Source: Malachius bipustulatus (Eukaryota; Arthropoda; Insecta; Coleoptera; Melyridae). Taken from it: 64,000 nucleotides of DNA. Numbering within the stretch: position 1 is the first letter of the stretch; each line of letters opens with the position of its first letter. The notes below the pieces were generated by a model. The model saw only the letters and a program-made list of their open reading frames with translations, was not told where the DNA came from and searched no databases. The translations under genes were made by a program, and so were the position numbers. Location: NCBI GenBank assembly GCA_910589415.1, contig OU342633.1:6920858-6984857 (forward strand), given 5' to 3'. Positions 20,944-31,171 of the stretch are shown piece by piece.

Positions 20944-23246
20944 CAGGGTGTCCCAACACTAGTGTCCACCCCCTAAATAAAGCTTAATTTTAAAGATAAA
21001 AAATTGAAACTTTGAGGATTTGTGTACTTGATATAGGACCACGGAATGGCATAATCAGTTCAATTAAAAGAAAATTAGTTCGGGCGCCAGCGATAAAAAA
21101 CTGTAATATGGTGGTAAATTGTCGAAAAAAAAATCGATTTTTTTCAATACATAGGTAGAAATCGATTAATAAAATCAAAATCGCTTGAAAAAAATGTGAA
21201 AAAACTAATTATAAGGCTTTAATTAAATAAAATATAATTATATAGCAATGACAGGTAGAGATTTGATTTATGATGTGCAATAGAGTCATCAATATAATAG
21301 TAGGCCCAATAAAGTTTTATTACAAAGTAAACAAGCCCTAAATAAATATAGAAGAATGGCTCTTTCTGGACTAAGGGAACATGCTGTGAACCTGGAGCAC
21401 TGGACGCAGTGTCGTATTATGGAGTCCTGAAAAAGGTGATTATTAAAAATGTAAAATAAATATAATTATTTCAAATTTATGAACTCTTATCCTTTAAATT
21501 GTGTAATCAATAATCATAAAACATTACAGAATTCCAGATAGGTAGGTAATCAAGGTATGTGAGATATTATTCATCAACTAGGTAATTGTTCCGACAACTT
21601 AATACTATTTAATTATTTTGTTTATTAATCTCTTAACAATTATAAATAAAATATGAATAAATGGCTCACCTAAACAAATATCCACCTCCAAATTTGAGAT
21701 TAATTTTGTAGGTAAAAAAATGAAACTTTGAGGATTTGTGTTTTGATTAGGACCGCGGAATGGCTTGATCAGTTTAATTTTTTTTTTCAGGCAACAGTGA
21801 TAAAAATGCAATTTTATAATAAAGTGGTAAAAAAAATTCAATTTTTTCTCAAATGAAAAAATGAGGAGATTTTAATATCAAATAAAACTCATATTTAACA
21901 GGCTGTTTGGTAAGTGGACAACCGAATAAAACGTCATGTATAAAATCGTATTTAAGCATAAAAGATCAGCAGAAATTTGTTAAAGATCAGCAGGCCCAAG
22001 GGGGCTTAAAATATTCTTAGAGTGAAAATTTTTCTTGTGTTCCTCAACTTTACAACCTGTTTAACCGGACAGGTCATTAATGCAACTTTAGAAGGACAAT
22101 GAAAATAGATGTCTGTTGATAGGTAAGAAATATTTAAATTATGCAGCTTGGAAAACATACCGTACCTAAAAGGATTTTAAAAATCTCGCAAAGTAGAAGG
22201 TTTCCTTCTGGAATTCACTAATAGGTTTATTCCTGGAATTCCCTAATACCAAACTTAAGTATTGTTGACATTTCTTGCCCATACTCATGCGTAGCAGAAT
22301 GCCTTTCAGGAGTTTATGGTGTTTGTAGGTAGGTACCTACTTACTATTATTATGTTCTAGTTTAGTCAAAGTTTTACTTTGAAACAAGAAAGGTCTTGTA
22401 CGAATCCAAACCTTTCAGCTTTGTGTTTAATTGTCAAATTATCGTGCGCATCTGAGTGTTGTTAAAGTGGATATTTGCTTTAGGTGTAACATTTATCCAT
22501 ATTTTATTTATAATAATTGTTAAGAGATTAATAAACAAAATAATCAAATAGTATTAGGTTGTCGAAAGAATTATACCTAGTTGATGAATAATATCTCACA
22601 TACCTTGAGTATACCTACCTATCTGTAATTCTGTAATGTTTTATGATTATCATAATATATGTTCCTAAAATCACGTTAATGTAATATTACATAAGTTAAA
22701 AATAAGAGCCTATAAATTTGAAATAATTATATTTATTTTAGATTTTTAATAATGCACCTTTTTCAGGACTCCATAATACGACACTGTCCAATGCAGGTTC
22801 AGTGTGTGGGCTAGTCCAGCAAGATCGTCTTTCTATTTATTTAGGCCTTATTTACTTTGTCATAAAATTTTATTGCATCTACCGTTTTCAGTTTATATTG
22901 ATCATTCTATTGCACATCATAAATCAAATCTCTACCTGTCATTGCTATATAATTATATTTTATTTAATTAAAGCCTTATAATTAGTTTTTTCACATTTTT
23001 TTCAAGCGATTTTGATTTTATTAATCGATTTCTACCTATGTATTGAAAAAAATCGATTTTTTTTTCGACAATTTACCACCATATCACAGTTTTTTATCGC
23101 TGGCGCCCGAACTAATTTTCTTTTAATTGAACTGATTATGCCATTCCGTGGTCCTATATCAAGTACACAAATCCTCAAAGTTTCAATTTTTTATCTTTAA
23201 AATTAAGCTCTATTTAGAGGGTGGACACTAGTGTTGGGACACCCTG
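20944..23246. mobile_element. Palindromic fold-back element at TA (2.3 kb)
   Basis: Starts CAGGGTGTCCCAACACTAGT and ends with its complement; TA flanks at 20942-20943 and 23247-23248. The arms are inverted copies for roughly 730 bases (20944 to about 21680, and about 22490 to 23246). The spacer near 21690-21870 holds another diverged copy of the arm sequence, suggesting a further internal insertion or rearrangement. Small open frames in the arms mirror each other and encode nothing recognisable. Confidence 0.8.
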
Positions 23247-23460
23247 TACAACTTTTTAATGTAGAGTGAGTCTTGAAAGTTTGTTTGACTTTTTGACGAA
23301 TTCAGATAATAGCTAATTTGTCCATAATCTTCGTTTAGACTTTAGACTTAGATTATTGTATCATGTGTTTTTAGTTTATGTATTGCAAAAAAAATTTGCG
23401 AAGACGCAATTTTACATTTAATAGAATTTCTATCTCTAAAAGGGCTAGTAGGAAGTCAAG

Positions 23461-24861
23461 ATGTATGCTGTTGTCGAATTTATGGCGGCTGATGGTGAAT
23501 CATCATCATTTGAAATATCTGTCGTCCCACTATTATGGCTGCACAAAAATGATACGAAGTGTTACTGGCCCATATCAACGCACAACACTCCATTCAAGAA
23601 ATATGTGGAGAATCAGACTCCTTTCAAAACTTCTTGGCCGAAGTATAAAATATTTAAAGTCCATTACAAAACTGGTAAAAATTTTCGAATGTTTCATTTC
23701 ACTAGTTCGTTAACTATTTTTTGCTTTGTAGATAATTATAACTACGCAGAGAAGAAGTTGGCTGATATAACCTTAGAAAAAAACATAGAAAATGTTGATT
23801 CAAATAACAGCACTCGAAGTATTTTGAGCCAAAAAAGAGTGACAAAAGGCGCCTCCTCTGCTGAATCTAGTGAATCCGATGTAGAGGTACCTCGCATAAA
23901 AAGACCCAGACTTCAGGTAACTGATGTTGAAGAACCATCATCAAAGTTATTAGAAGAACCTCATGGATACGATACACAGTCGTCAGCTGGTGCTACCTCA
24001 CCATCGCATACTTCTGCAGCTTCCACTGTCACTGCCTCTTCTTCGTCAGGTTTGTTATTTTTATAAAAATTAACATATTGTAATTCTTGTAATTTAATTT
24101 TGAGACAAATTTTACTCAGCATTGAACTTTAACCGGATACCTTATAGTTTTCAATATTTATTGGAGTAACATTAAAAATAATTTTTGATAATTTTGTAGA
24201 TTTTCAAGACCTTGTTCTGCAAAATATAACAAAAATTGCAGCACATGTAATGTCAAGAATGTCAAGAATGTCAAGAACAAACAATGAATATACCATCGAG
24301 CCTCCAGCCGAAATGCCGTCTTTCCCTCTGCAGACTCTAGCAGAATTTAAACTTTTTGACGAAAGTTTGAAAACGTCAGAAATTTTGTCAAAATACTTGG
24401 TAACTTGAAAAAATATAACTGTTGAAATAAGTGTGCTTAATGAAGGCCTTTTTGTAGGTTTCAAGATTAGCAGCAGTTGGCGGCTCAGGAATAGAGAGTT
24501 TGACCCGAAGAATTATGAAATATATTATAAGCGACCAGGTTGCAGTGAATTACAACTGGAAGGGTCGTGACAAAATAAGTTTTGAGAAAACTGAAATAAT
24601 GTCCATAATATACAGTGAGTCTGTTTTTTTTTATATATTTGTGAAAATCTTTTGATTGAAACGAAAATTTTAGAAATAAATTTATGATAGTTTTACTTGT
24701 TACTTAAAATTAATTAATTTTAAGCATATTACAATTTTTCAGAGGCTGCAAAGAAAAATTTTACAGAAAGAGAGCGCAGTGATATGACAGTTGCCAAAAC
24801 TGTTAAAGAGTGGCTAAAGTATGCGAAGACTCGTTTGGATTCCAGGAGCAAGAAATCTTGA
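23461..24861 (+). CDS. DUF4806-domain partner protein of the transposon (5 exons, ~335 residues)
   Basis: Predicted exons 23461-23674, 23732-24049, 24200-24399, 24458-24614 and 24743-24861 have GT..AG borders and sum to 1008 bases, an exact 336 codons with stop TGA. The N-terminus (MYAVVEFMAADG, then KCYWPISTHN and SWPKYKIF) is the module typical of these insect proteins. The middle is acidic and Ser/Thr-rich with a basic KRPRLQ patch, a likely nuclear signal. The C-terminus, with NYNWKGRDKISFEKT followed by EWLKYAKTRLDS, matches DUF4806. Proteins of this family often accompany tnp2-like transposases; a DNA-binding helper role for the AACGT subterminal arrays is inferred. The alternative is a captured host gene, but its position inside intact terminal repeats favours a transposon gene. 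Confidence 0.7.
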
Positions 24862-24904
24862 AGACTGTAATTTAATAATGCCTTTTATTGTTTGTGCCGG
24901 GTTT

Positions 24905-25127
24905 TTTTTGTTTATTATTAGAGATTTTCGAGAAGCAGTTATTTCCTTTGTTGAGAATGAAATGTTTTTGTTACTTTTTATACAGACATAATGTTTATTT
25001 TTGTTTATTATTAGAGATTTTCGAGAAGCAGTTATTTCCTTTGTTGAGAATGAAATGTTTTTGTTACTTTTTATACAGACATAATGTTTATTTTTGTTTA
25101 TTATTAGAGATTTTTGTATATTTTTAA
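24905..25127 (+). repeat. 93-bp tandem repeat after the DUF4806 gene
   Basis: A unit beginning TTTGTTTATTATTAGAG is repeated 2.3 times, about 93 bases apart. It lies in the 3' untranslated region. The open frame across it is a consequence of the period being a multiple of three. Confidence 0.75.
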
Positions 25128-25229
25128 AGACTTATAAGACAGATACTAATGTAATCTATTGACGGATTTTTGTGAATTTTTTGGAGAAATATAATTAATT
25201 TGTGTTTAATTCATGCGTTTTATTGATTC

Positions 25230-25692
25230 CTATAAACCATCAGATTGAAAAACAAATAAAAATTAACGTTGAAAATATGTTAAGTTTCATTAAAAATTAA
25301 CGTCTATTTCATATTGAAAACAAGTGATAAGTAAAGGTAAAACTAACCTTAAAAATTAACCTTAAAGTTACATAAAAAATAAACGTCAATTTCATGTTAA
25401 AAACAAACGTCGATCTTATGTAAAAAAACAACTTTATATGAATGTAGAAATCAAACCCTGTTTTTCTTAAGAATATAACGTTATATTATGTTGGTTTTTC
25501 GACAATTGTTTGACGTCATAAAAATACATTTTTTTCACATTAGAAAAAACGTCTATAAAATGTTGTTTTGTAACTGTAAAATTACGTTATAGGTTGAAAA
25601 TTGCGTTGAATCCGAGGACATTATAACCTAAATTCAACCGTCGGTCACCGGTTGTCATAAAACGTTTTTATAACGTACGTGTGTTTACTGGG
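25230..25692 (+). repeat. Right subterminal region of the transposon
   Basis: Rich in AACGT/ACGTT words like the left array, but without the regular 336-bp order. Ends with the terminal repeat complementary to that at 14619. Confidence 0.7.
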
Positions 25693-27792
25693 AACGAGCT
25701 GAAACAACAGGATAAGGAATTAGGGGAGGTCGCACAGTTAAATTTACCATCTCGAAACATTTATTATTTAATCACCAAGAGTAGATGTTACCAGAAACCT
25801 TCGTATAAATTATTATGGATAGCTCTTACAAATCTAAAACAGGTTTGTAAAGAAAATCATGAAACTCATTTGGCCATACCGAAACTAGGTTGCGGACGAG
25901 ACAATTTAGAGTGGACAAAAGTGAGGGATATGATACATTTTCTGTTTTTTAATTCTGACCTGAAAGTAACGATTTATGATTTGGAAATTACTTCAATGAA
26001 AATAGCAATAGTCAATAGGGATCAAAACAACTTGAAGTGGGAGCCCATATGGGACAAGGAGAGGATAAAAGCTCTACAGGAACAGGACGATTATTGCAAA
26101 ATTATTTTACACCAATACCAACAGAAAGACCCAGAGGTCTTGGAGAAATATTGCGTAGACCAGGATGGAGTGTTGTATCTGTCAAGGAATAGAGACCATG
26201 AAGATCTACTAATGATACCCAAGGTGATGAAGGGAGAAGTGCTCAAGGAATTTCATGACTCACCGATGGTAGGACACCCGGGACAAGAAAAGACCTTACA
26301 GTTCATTGAAACAAGATTTTTCTGGTTAACAATGAGGAAAGATGTCATTGAATACTGTAGAAGCTGTGAGAAATGCCAAGAAAGGAAGACATCTCCGCAC
26401 CTGGGTAAAGCTCCCTTGAAATCATTCAAAAATCCATCAGAACCATTCGAAATGATCTCCATGGATATCGTGGGACCGTTAGTCAGCACGTATAGGGGCA
26501 ATAAGTACATACTTACAGTGCAAGACTTGTTTTCAAAATACCCTGAAGCAATACCCCTTCCGGATCATAAAGCTGAGACAGTAGCTAGAGCGTTTGTGGA
26601 GAATGTCATAACACGACATGGCACACCAGGAAAATTGCTGAGCGACTTGGAAGCGGAATTCACCTCAAAATTAATGAAAGAAATCTGTAAATTGTTGAGA
26701 ATCCGTCAGATACACACTGCGAGTTATTCACCTCAAGAAAATGGTAGTATTGAGCGGATGCACCGAGACATGAAAATCATGCTTTCACATTATGTAGAGA
26801 AGAACCAACGAGATTGGGATGATTTTGTACCATACGTATTAATGGCTCTAAGGGGAAGGGTGCATTCGTCAACAGGATACAGCCCCTTCTACCTAATACA
26901 CGGGAGAGAGCAAAAGTTGCCGGTGGATGACATCATAGCAACGTACAGGAAAAGGTATAACTACGAAGAAGATTTTTCGGCAGAACTCCCAGGAAGAATG
27001 AAAAACGTGTATCAGGCCGTGAGAGAAAATTTGGAAGCAGCTGGAGCGAAGAGAAAGGTTCAGTACGACAAGAAGACTAAGGAGAAACATTTTGAGGAAG
27101 GAGACTGGGTGTACATCAAAAACATGGCAGTCAAGTTAGGTCAGTCAAAGAAGCTAAGTGCAACTTGGATTGGTCCCATGAAAATAGTCGAGAAAATAGG
27201 AGAAAAGACATACTTGGTAAAACACCCGGAAAAACAAAAGGAGTATACCGTTATGATCGATAGGATGAAGCCATATGTGGAACGAGCCGACCATCCAGAG
27301 AATTCAAGTCAGAAGAAAAGGGAGCGAAACCTCTTAAGGGGTAAAATTAACATCGGAAAGAGTGAGAGTGAAGTAGAAGGAGGAACGGAAGAAGAAGAAG
27401 AGGAAGAAGGAGAGTTGTATGAAGGAACAGGAGAATCGGACCTAGAGATCCGAGACACTCGAAAAAACCAAAGAACCAAAGACAAACACACATACGCAGG
27501 GCGAAGAACTAACAAGGGTACCTATTTGGAGGAAGAAAACAGTCCGGAAGACAGCGACTATGATCACGAGTCTGACTGGGAGAACGACGAAAGTCGCAGA
27601 AAGAAGAAACAGATAAGTGAATACACCCAGAAATATTGGCCCTACTGCTCGCCAGTCGTGTATTACCCAGGACCTGCACTGATTCCCGCCCCTCCTGAGG
27701 AAAGGCGTAGAGTACCAGCACGAGAATCACCAGAAAGATACCCCAGAAGATCTACGAGACCTAGGCGACCACCTGTTCGTCTAGATTTGTAA
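25693..27792 (+). CDS. pol: Gypsy Pol, second part: macro domain C-half and integrase
   Basis: The pol frame resumes directly after the DNA transposon. Residues 1-105 complete a macro domain: IYYLITKSRCYQKPSY, then LAIPKLGCGRDNLEW and DLKVTIYDL. The Lys after YYLIT and the Asp of GCGRD fall where human TARG1/OARD1 has its catalytic Lys84 and Asp125 (recalled alignment). A zinc-binding HHCC domain follows (HDSPMVGH ... CRSCEKC). The integrase core has its acids in MDIVGP, LLSDLEAEF and QENGSIERMH, spaced D-59-D-35-E. The chromo-like/C-terminal region (WVYIKNMAVKLG; WIGPMKIVEKIG) precedes a Glu-rich, then Pro/Arg-rich tail. It would insert the cDNA. This part has no stop and ends at TAA 27790. 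Confidence 0.88.
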   Translation, partial: NELKQQDKELGEVAQLNLPSRNIYYLITKSRCYQKPSYKLLWIALTNLKQVCKENHETHLAIPKLGCGRDNLEWTKVRDMIHFLFFNSDLKVTIYDLEITSMKIAIVNRDQNNLKWEPIWDKERIKALQEQDDYCKIILHQYQQKDPEVLEKYCVDQDGVLYLSRNRDHEDLLMIPKVMKGEVLKEFHDSPMVGHPGQEKTLQFIETRFFWLTMRKDVIEYCRSCEKCQERKTSPHLGKAPLKSFKNPSEPFEMISMDIVGPLVSTYRGNKYILTVQDLFSKYPEAIPLPDHKAETVARAFVENVITRHGTPGKLLSDLEAEFTSKLMKEICKLLRIRQIHTASYSPQENGSIERMHRDMKIMLSHYVEKNQRDWDDFVPYVLMALRGRVHSSTGYSPFYLIHGREQKLPVDDIIATYRKRYNYEEDFSAELPGRMKNVYQAVRENLEAAGAKRKVQYDKKTKEKHFEEGDWVYIKNMAVKLGQSKKLSATWIGPMKIVEKIGEKTYLVKHPEKQKEYTVMIDRMKPYVERADHPENSSQKKRERNLLRGKINIGKSESEVEGGTEEEEEEEGELYEGTGESDLEIRDTRKNQRTKDKHTYAGRRTNKGTYLEEENSPEDSDYDHESDWENDESRRKKKQISEYTQKYWPYCSPVVYYPGPALIPAPPEERRRVPARESPERYPRRSTRPRRPPVRLDL

Positions 27793-28143
27793 GTTAATAA
27801 TCAAGGATCGTGTAAATAAATATAAAATTTAGCACATAGGAATATACCGTACATTATTGTAAAATTTAACCAAATTGTAACAAAATACATAGGTATATAT
27901 GGTTTGTTGTTTGTTTGTGTTAATAATGAATTGACCGAGTAATTGAAGGCGTAATATTAAAATTCTGAACCTCCCGATTATTAATTGCTGGTTAATGTTG
28001 TTCCAGGAACACTGACCTACTGATGGACAGTCGGGAATCTTAAATGTTGAAAGGACAGGGGAGTAAGCGTACTTTCGTGAATACGACTCCTACTTCCTGA
28101 ACATTTGGAGAGTACCGGCAGTACCACATCAGGTAAGATCAGT
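27793..28143 (+). other. Pol to ORF spacer with candidate splice sites
   Basis: No coding content. TTGTTCCAG|GA (28006) is a candidate acceptor and CATCAG|GTAAGA (28132) a good donor, which together would define a short exon just before the next ORF. Confidence 0.35.
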
Positions 28144-29367
28144 ATGTCTACAGCACATAAAAGACGAGGCAGGGATTTCTCCCTCCTCCGACAAAATAAA
28201 GTAAGATTTAATTTTAAAATGTGGGACGAGATGAAACTCGTGAAGGCGTTCCGAGTCAATCAAGCCATTCAGCCGAACGATATCCAGATGAACAGGGATA
28301 TATTTAGGGCAGAAAAAGAAAGGTACCTAAAATTTTTAACAGGGTACGCGGTCCTTGAAAAAAGACACAAGGATTTACCAACAATTTTTAACCACTATCA
28401 CGGGCACGCGCGGGAGCAATGTGTTAAACTGGGGTTAAATACTGATGCATGTCTTATTAAATTTAATGCCAAACATTTGTCATCAGAAATAGTATTTTAC
28501 GATGCAAATTGTTACGTGCCAGACGAAGGAGACCAGCTACGTATTCTCGGCATGTATCGAAAACCTACAGCAGGAGAATTCGCGGAGGCCAGGAAATTTC
28601 ACACTATGACTTTGAATGATAGAATCATTAAGGTAAGAGGGCTAGATTCCACTCCTCAACCCCCGCGGAATGAGAATGTTTGGCAGGATAATCCCACCTC
28701 CTCCGTGACCCGCACGATTATATTTCCCTATCTATGTTGTTTGGATAAACTGAAACTCTCAATAGCGTTTCCCACACAAGACTTAGAGGAGATAGGTAGA
28801 TGGGCTCTTTGTCCAAGGGGGGAGCTATCCCGCGGACGGACCTATTCCAAGGACCTATTTGAGTATAGAAGACCGGGATGGCCCAGGAGTTTATCCACAC
28901 TACGTTGGAAATTTGAAAACAAACAAGTAGAATCCATAACATATCAAAAGAAAATTAAGTCACCTGTACAACATTTTTGTGTTTGCACCCTATTAGCCAC
29001 CGAACTAGTCAGAAAAAAGTTATTCCTGAGTTATCTTTTTTACCACCATTTTAGCGCCCGAACTGTATATTTACCCACCCCAGAAGAAATTGATCCGCCG
29101 ATACACGAAATAATCCTTAACCCCTCCTCGACGGGAGACATTCCCGCATTTCAAATTTTCTATTACCCTGGCGGTGCCGTCCCTGACTTAGAAGACAATG
29201 AGTATTTAATGCTCATAGAGGGAAAGCTCATGAAATATATTCTTAAGCAGGATTCACTTCAAACCCTTGAGGCCGATACCCCGGAGATATGTCGGACTAA
29301 AAGGCTAACAGACGTTGAGTGGCGGGAAATCCGGAATATACAATTTTCCCAACTTCGAAAAAATTAA
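28144..29367 (+). CDS. Unrecognised 407-residue ORF between pol and env
   Basis: An open frame without stops begins at the ATG at 28144 (MSTAHKRRGRDFSLL) and ends at TAA 29365. I do not recognise it. The first 20 residues are strongly basic, then follow Trp/Phe-rich segments (FNFKMWDEMKLVKAF), a His-rich stretch (FNHYHGHAREQC), a Pro-rich region near residue 170-185 and cysteines spaced FPYLCCLDK and HFCVCTLLA. There is no clear signal peptide or long membrane span and no polymerase, protease or zinc-finger pattern. It lies on the same strand and phase as pol, after its stop, where some retroviruses keep accessory genes. Its conservation as an open frame in a copy with stops in pol suggests it was under selection. 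It may be an accessory protein or a captured gene. Confidence 0.7.
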   Translation: MSTAHKRRGRDFSLLRQNKVRFNFKMWDEMKLVKAFRVNQAIQPNDIQMNRDIFRAEKERYLKFLTGYAVLEKRHKDLPTIFNHYHGHAREQCVKLGLNTDACLIKFNAKHLSSEIVFYDANCYVPDEGDQLRILGMYRKPTAGEFAEARKFHTMTLNDRIIKVRGLDSTPQPPRNENVWQDNPTSSVTRTIIFPYLCCLDKLKLSIAFPTQDLEEIGRWALCPRGELSRGRTYSKDLFEYRRPGWPRSLSTLRWKFENKQVESITYQKKIKSPVQHFCVCTLLATELVRKKLFLSYLFYHHFSARTVYLPTPEEIDPPIHEIILNPSSTGDIPAFQIFYYPGGAVPDLEDNEYLMLIEGKLMKYILKQDSLQTLEADTPEICRTKRLTDVEWREIRNIQFSQLRKN

Positions 29368-30340
29368 ATTACATTTCATTTGTTTAGATTCATAAGTTAT
29401 TAAGTTTTGAAAAAAATTCGCAAAATGCCTCGAAGGTGCACGCTGGTTAAATATAGGAACAAAAAGAAGAATTCATGATTCCATTAAGGAATCGAACATC
29501 TACTCAAGTGTACTTAAGTCGAGTACCTACCTACGACAGGCTCACAGCAGAGCTGAGCTGTGTCTACATTACTTCCATCGGACGTGACACGCAACTACAG
29601 GTAACATGTTATAAATTGTTAACCAAGGATAATTAATTTCAGGAGGACTCTAAATTATAATATTCAAAATTTATTGTCAAAGTCCTAATTTATAAATAAG
29701 GAAAACGTAAAGAAATTTGGCTATGAAATTAAATTTAATCAGTTTGCATGAATTCTGGAGATGTCAAGAAGTCAGGAGAAATCCACTAATGAAGGAAATA
29801 AAGGCGAGTTGGCTGCTTGAATGAAGTAGGCACCTGGTCTGTTCGTTATTAATGAACATTAACGAACCAATTTTTTTTTTGAAATAAATTGTAAAATGTT
29901 AATGTCATTAAGGGAGTAGAACGCTTGTTAATTCATAAAATGTATTGGTGGAACAGCATGACCAAGTTATCTTAGGGCTGAAGGTTGTCTCAGTGTCCTA
30001 GATAGCCGAAGACGCGAACTTTTGACATTTCCTTCCTATCAGGCCGAACTGGACACAGTCACGCTTTAGGATGGTTTGAACATGCTTGACAGGTTTTTGT
30101 AACATTGGTGTAGGTAGATCTAATAATGTAGTGAAGGAAATAATGATGAAATAACAACACACAACAAAATTTAAACAACAACTCATGTTTTTAGCCGGAG
30201 TAACACCGTACGTGATAAACCAAGTGAGAGACTGCCAAGACCTGTGAATTGAAAGTGAAGTGCGCGTGCAGACTATTCGGAACTTTCTAAATCAAAGCCG
30301 CACATAAAACGCGTACCCGGAAAAATCGCGATCGGTCAAG
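29368..30340 (+). other. Non-coding leader before env
   Basis: About 970 bases with no credible frame. TTTTTAG|CC (30195) is a candidate acceptor for env RNA spliced from the LTR donor. Confidence 0.4.
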
Positions 30341-31171
30341 ATGTTGTACCTAATGTTAGTATGCTTCATCGGAATAAATTTGACAACAACGGGAGGACTT
30401 ATTGCTTACGACTGCGAAGATCAAAGGGCCAATTTGACAATGATTTCTATAAAGGACATTGCCGCCTGCCCAGAACCAGAATCAGATTATGAAGTGGAGA
30501 AATTGTCAGTGAGGGTTATACAACGGAACGAGATCAAATTAAAGCACGTCATGACCTGTCTGGTGGAAATTATTCAGATGAAAATGTACTGCGGATATTG
30601 GTCGCACAACTCGGTAGTCAGTCAAAGCATGTCCAGCTATATTCATCAGCTAGGCGCAGAAGAATGTCACAACGTCCATAGGTATGGGACGCTACGAGTG
30701 TTCAATCAGCAAATAGGCCAAGTCGTCATGAACGGGAGTACCAAGGCATCACTGACCATCTTGGGAGAAGTGTACGCCAATGGAGATTGTCAAGGCACAT
30801 CATATCATGAGGGTGGGAATTCCTGGAATCATATTGTCATTGTAGCCTCTGTCACTATTAATGTCAGAGACTACTTCGCAAAGGTCAAGATTGAAGAGAA
30901 CGAGATAAGTTTGCTGGGAGGAATTACTTGTCCATATATGGCGGGCTATTGTTTTGATTCAGTGTATGGAGAGACTATGTGGGATGAGGAGAAGAAACAA
31001 GAATGCCAACCATTTTATACAGTATTGTACACAGGGAAGGCCAGAAGAGTGATCAGCAGAGCCACAAAGAACGAGATATTAGTCGTGGAAAGTGAAGAGA
31101 AAATTTTTGCAGTAAACTTGGTCAAGAAGAAGCTAGTGTGTGGAGAAGAAGTATGGCAGACGGAACATTGA
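30341..31171 (+). pseudogene. env: Envelope-like glycoprotein, N-terminal part
   Basis: The frame starts with a hydrophobic signal peptide (about residues 1-20) and then a Cys-containing ectodomain with possible N-glycosylation sites (NLT, NGS). The early AYDCEDQ followed by Ser/Ile-rich residues and a further Cys resembles the start of glycoproteins of insect chuviruses and other mononegavirus-like agents, rather than the baculovirus-F-type Env of classical errantiviruses. No furin-type cleavage motif was seen. The frame closes at TGA 31169, and the gene continues in a different frame from about 31140-31170, so one frameshift breaks it. It would have mediated cell entry. The family call is from pattern memory and needs a search. 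Confidence 0.6.

Larger units (their letters stand above)
14619..25692 (+). mobile_element. Two-gene DNA transposon, 11.07 kb, inserted in the macro domain
   Basis: The ends are inverted copies: CCCAGTAAACACA at 14619 and TGTGTTTACTGGG ending 25692. AA flanks both sides (14617-14618 and 25693-25694), a 2-bp duplication; removing the element and one AA leaves the macro-domain frame continuous (11076 bp, divisible by 3). Inside are long subterminal arrays rich in AACGT words, a 674-residue tnp2/CACTA-like transposase gene and a spliced DUF4806 gene, both on the plus strand. Two palindromic elements (16235-16996 and 20944-23246) inserted into it later. The superfamily is probably CACTA-like (CMC), where 2-3-bp duplications and subterminal repeats are usual. 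Both genes look intact. Confidence 0.85.

Noticed and set aside
20990..23200. Matching 62-codon frames on opposite strands (20990-21178 and 23012-23200)
   Set aside because: They are the two arms of one palindromic element, not genes; the protein has no recognisable pattern.
24888..25127. 79-codon frame after the DUF4806 gene
   Set aside because: It is a by-product of a 93-bp tandem repeat, which is a multiple of three; no family signature.
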